23,752 bases of DNA from Methanobacteriota archaeon. GTDB taxonomy: Archaea > Methanobacteriota > Methanobacteria > Methanobacteriales > Methanobacteriaceae. Positions 23,420 to 23,752 of the stretch are shown here, one piece after another; the stretch's first letter is position 1; every line of letters begins with the position of its first letter. A program made the translations under genes and the position numbers. The stretch spans positions 1 to 23,752 of the forward strand of contig JAEZRD010000019.1 in assembly GCA_023440975.1 (NCBI GenBank). Direction: 5' to 3'. The notes beneath the pieces were generated by a model. The model ran no database searches, was not told the DNA's origin, and was given only the letters and a program-made list of their open reading frames with translations.

Positions 23420-23752
23420 TTAGATGTATGAGTTAATGTTTACATCTAATTTTTCCCATGCTTCTTTACTTGTTTCTGGTAGTGTGGTTACAAGTTTTGC
23501 TAGTTTTTCTTGGTTTTTTTCGGAGTTTTCGTTTATTGCTGTTGGTTCTCCTTCTGTGTTGAAGTATATTAAGAGTTTGTCATCTACTTCTAATACTCCT
23601 TTTTTCTGAATTTGGATTTTTTCTAGTAGTACACCTATAAGGTTTACTTGATATGTTAGGTTTGCTTTTTCATCCTCATCAAATATTGTATATTCGATTG
23701 TTCTAAGCTGGTCTTTTTTGTATTGTTTGTATTTTAATTTAAGGTATATAAG
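23420..23752 (-). CDS. C-terminal part of an unrecognised protein (runs off the window)
   Basis: The minus strand is open from the window edge for 110 codons to the TAA at 23420-23422, with no start inside that is needed. The fragment is hydrophilic and Lys/Glu-rich (LIYLKLKYKQYKKDQ, YFNTEGEPTAINENSEKN, ending EAWEKLDVNINSYI), with mixed strand and helix character and no recognised motif. Strong A-ending codon bias matches the other minus-strand genes and supports a real gene. It converges on trkH with 52 bases between the stops. I cannot assign a function. Confidence 0.7.
   Translation of the reverse strand, partial: LIYLKLKYKQYKKDQLRTIEYTIFDEDEKANLTYQVNLIGVLLEKIQIQKKGVLEVDDKLLIYFNTEGEPTAINENSEKNQEKLAKLVTTLPETSKEAWEKLDVNINSYI

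Noticed and set aside
1..23752. CRISPR arrays, tRNA or rRNA genes, transposases
   Set aside because: I looked for regularly spaced repeats, tRNA-like GC-rich cloverleafs and transposase motifs and saw none. The AAACATT repeats at 7046-7099 are too short and close for CRISPR.

Overview
The window is very AT-rich (roughly a quarter to 30% G+C by eye) and archaeal in style. It has TATA-box promoters, GGTGA/GGAG ribosome binding sites, T-tract terminators, and gene families common in gut methanogens of the Methanobacteriales (HisKA_2 PAS kinases, DUF4013 membrane proteins, and bacterial-type UvrABC). A Methanosphaera-like methanogen, or a close relative such as Methanobrevibacter, is the best guess. 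This is inference from composition and gene content, not from a marker gene.

Layout. 1-9.7 kb: the 5' part of uvrC (minus strand); two tandem soluble PAS/HisKA_2 histidine kinases; a small coiled-coil gene on the opposite strand; uvrB; a 530-base non-coding stretch containing a long imperfect inverted repeat; two near-identical 2[4Fe-4S] ferredoxins behind a promoter with repeated motifs; and a third, membrane-bound PAS/HisKA_2 kinase. 9.9-14.4 kb: uvrA, converging on a gene for an all-repeat, HEAT-like protein (about 18 x 26 residues). 14.7-18.8 kb: four tandem paralogues of a DUF4013 membrane protein. The first three have nearly identical promoters and leaders, and all four have a hairpin at or overlapping the stop codon. 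18.9-19.7 kb: a STAS-domain protein and an RsbW-like kinase, the two core parts of a bacterial partner-switching module. 19.8-23.75 kb: a RimK-like ATP-grasp ligase, a DUF368 membrane protein (polyprenyl-phosphate translocase family), a TrkH potassium transporter, and the 3' end of an unrecognised minus-strand gene.

How it may fit together. The three Uvr proteins would rebuild bacterial-type nucleotide excision repair. The three kinases share the HisKA_2 H-box but have no response regulator beside them; the first has lost a glycine of its ATP-binding G1 box. The right half is dominated by membrane/envelope proteins plus the partner switch, which is intriguing because archaea have no sigma factor for it to control. 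The most promising undescribed material is (i) the DUF4013 array with its shared promoter and stop-codon hairpins, (ii) the adjacent partner-switch pair, and (iii) the 175-base inverted-repeat element after uvrB with the motif-rich ferredoxin promoter beyond it.
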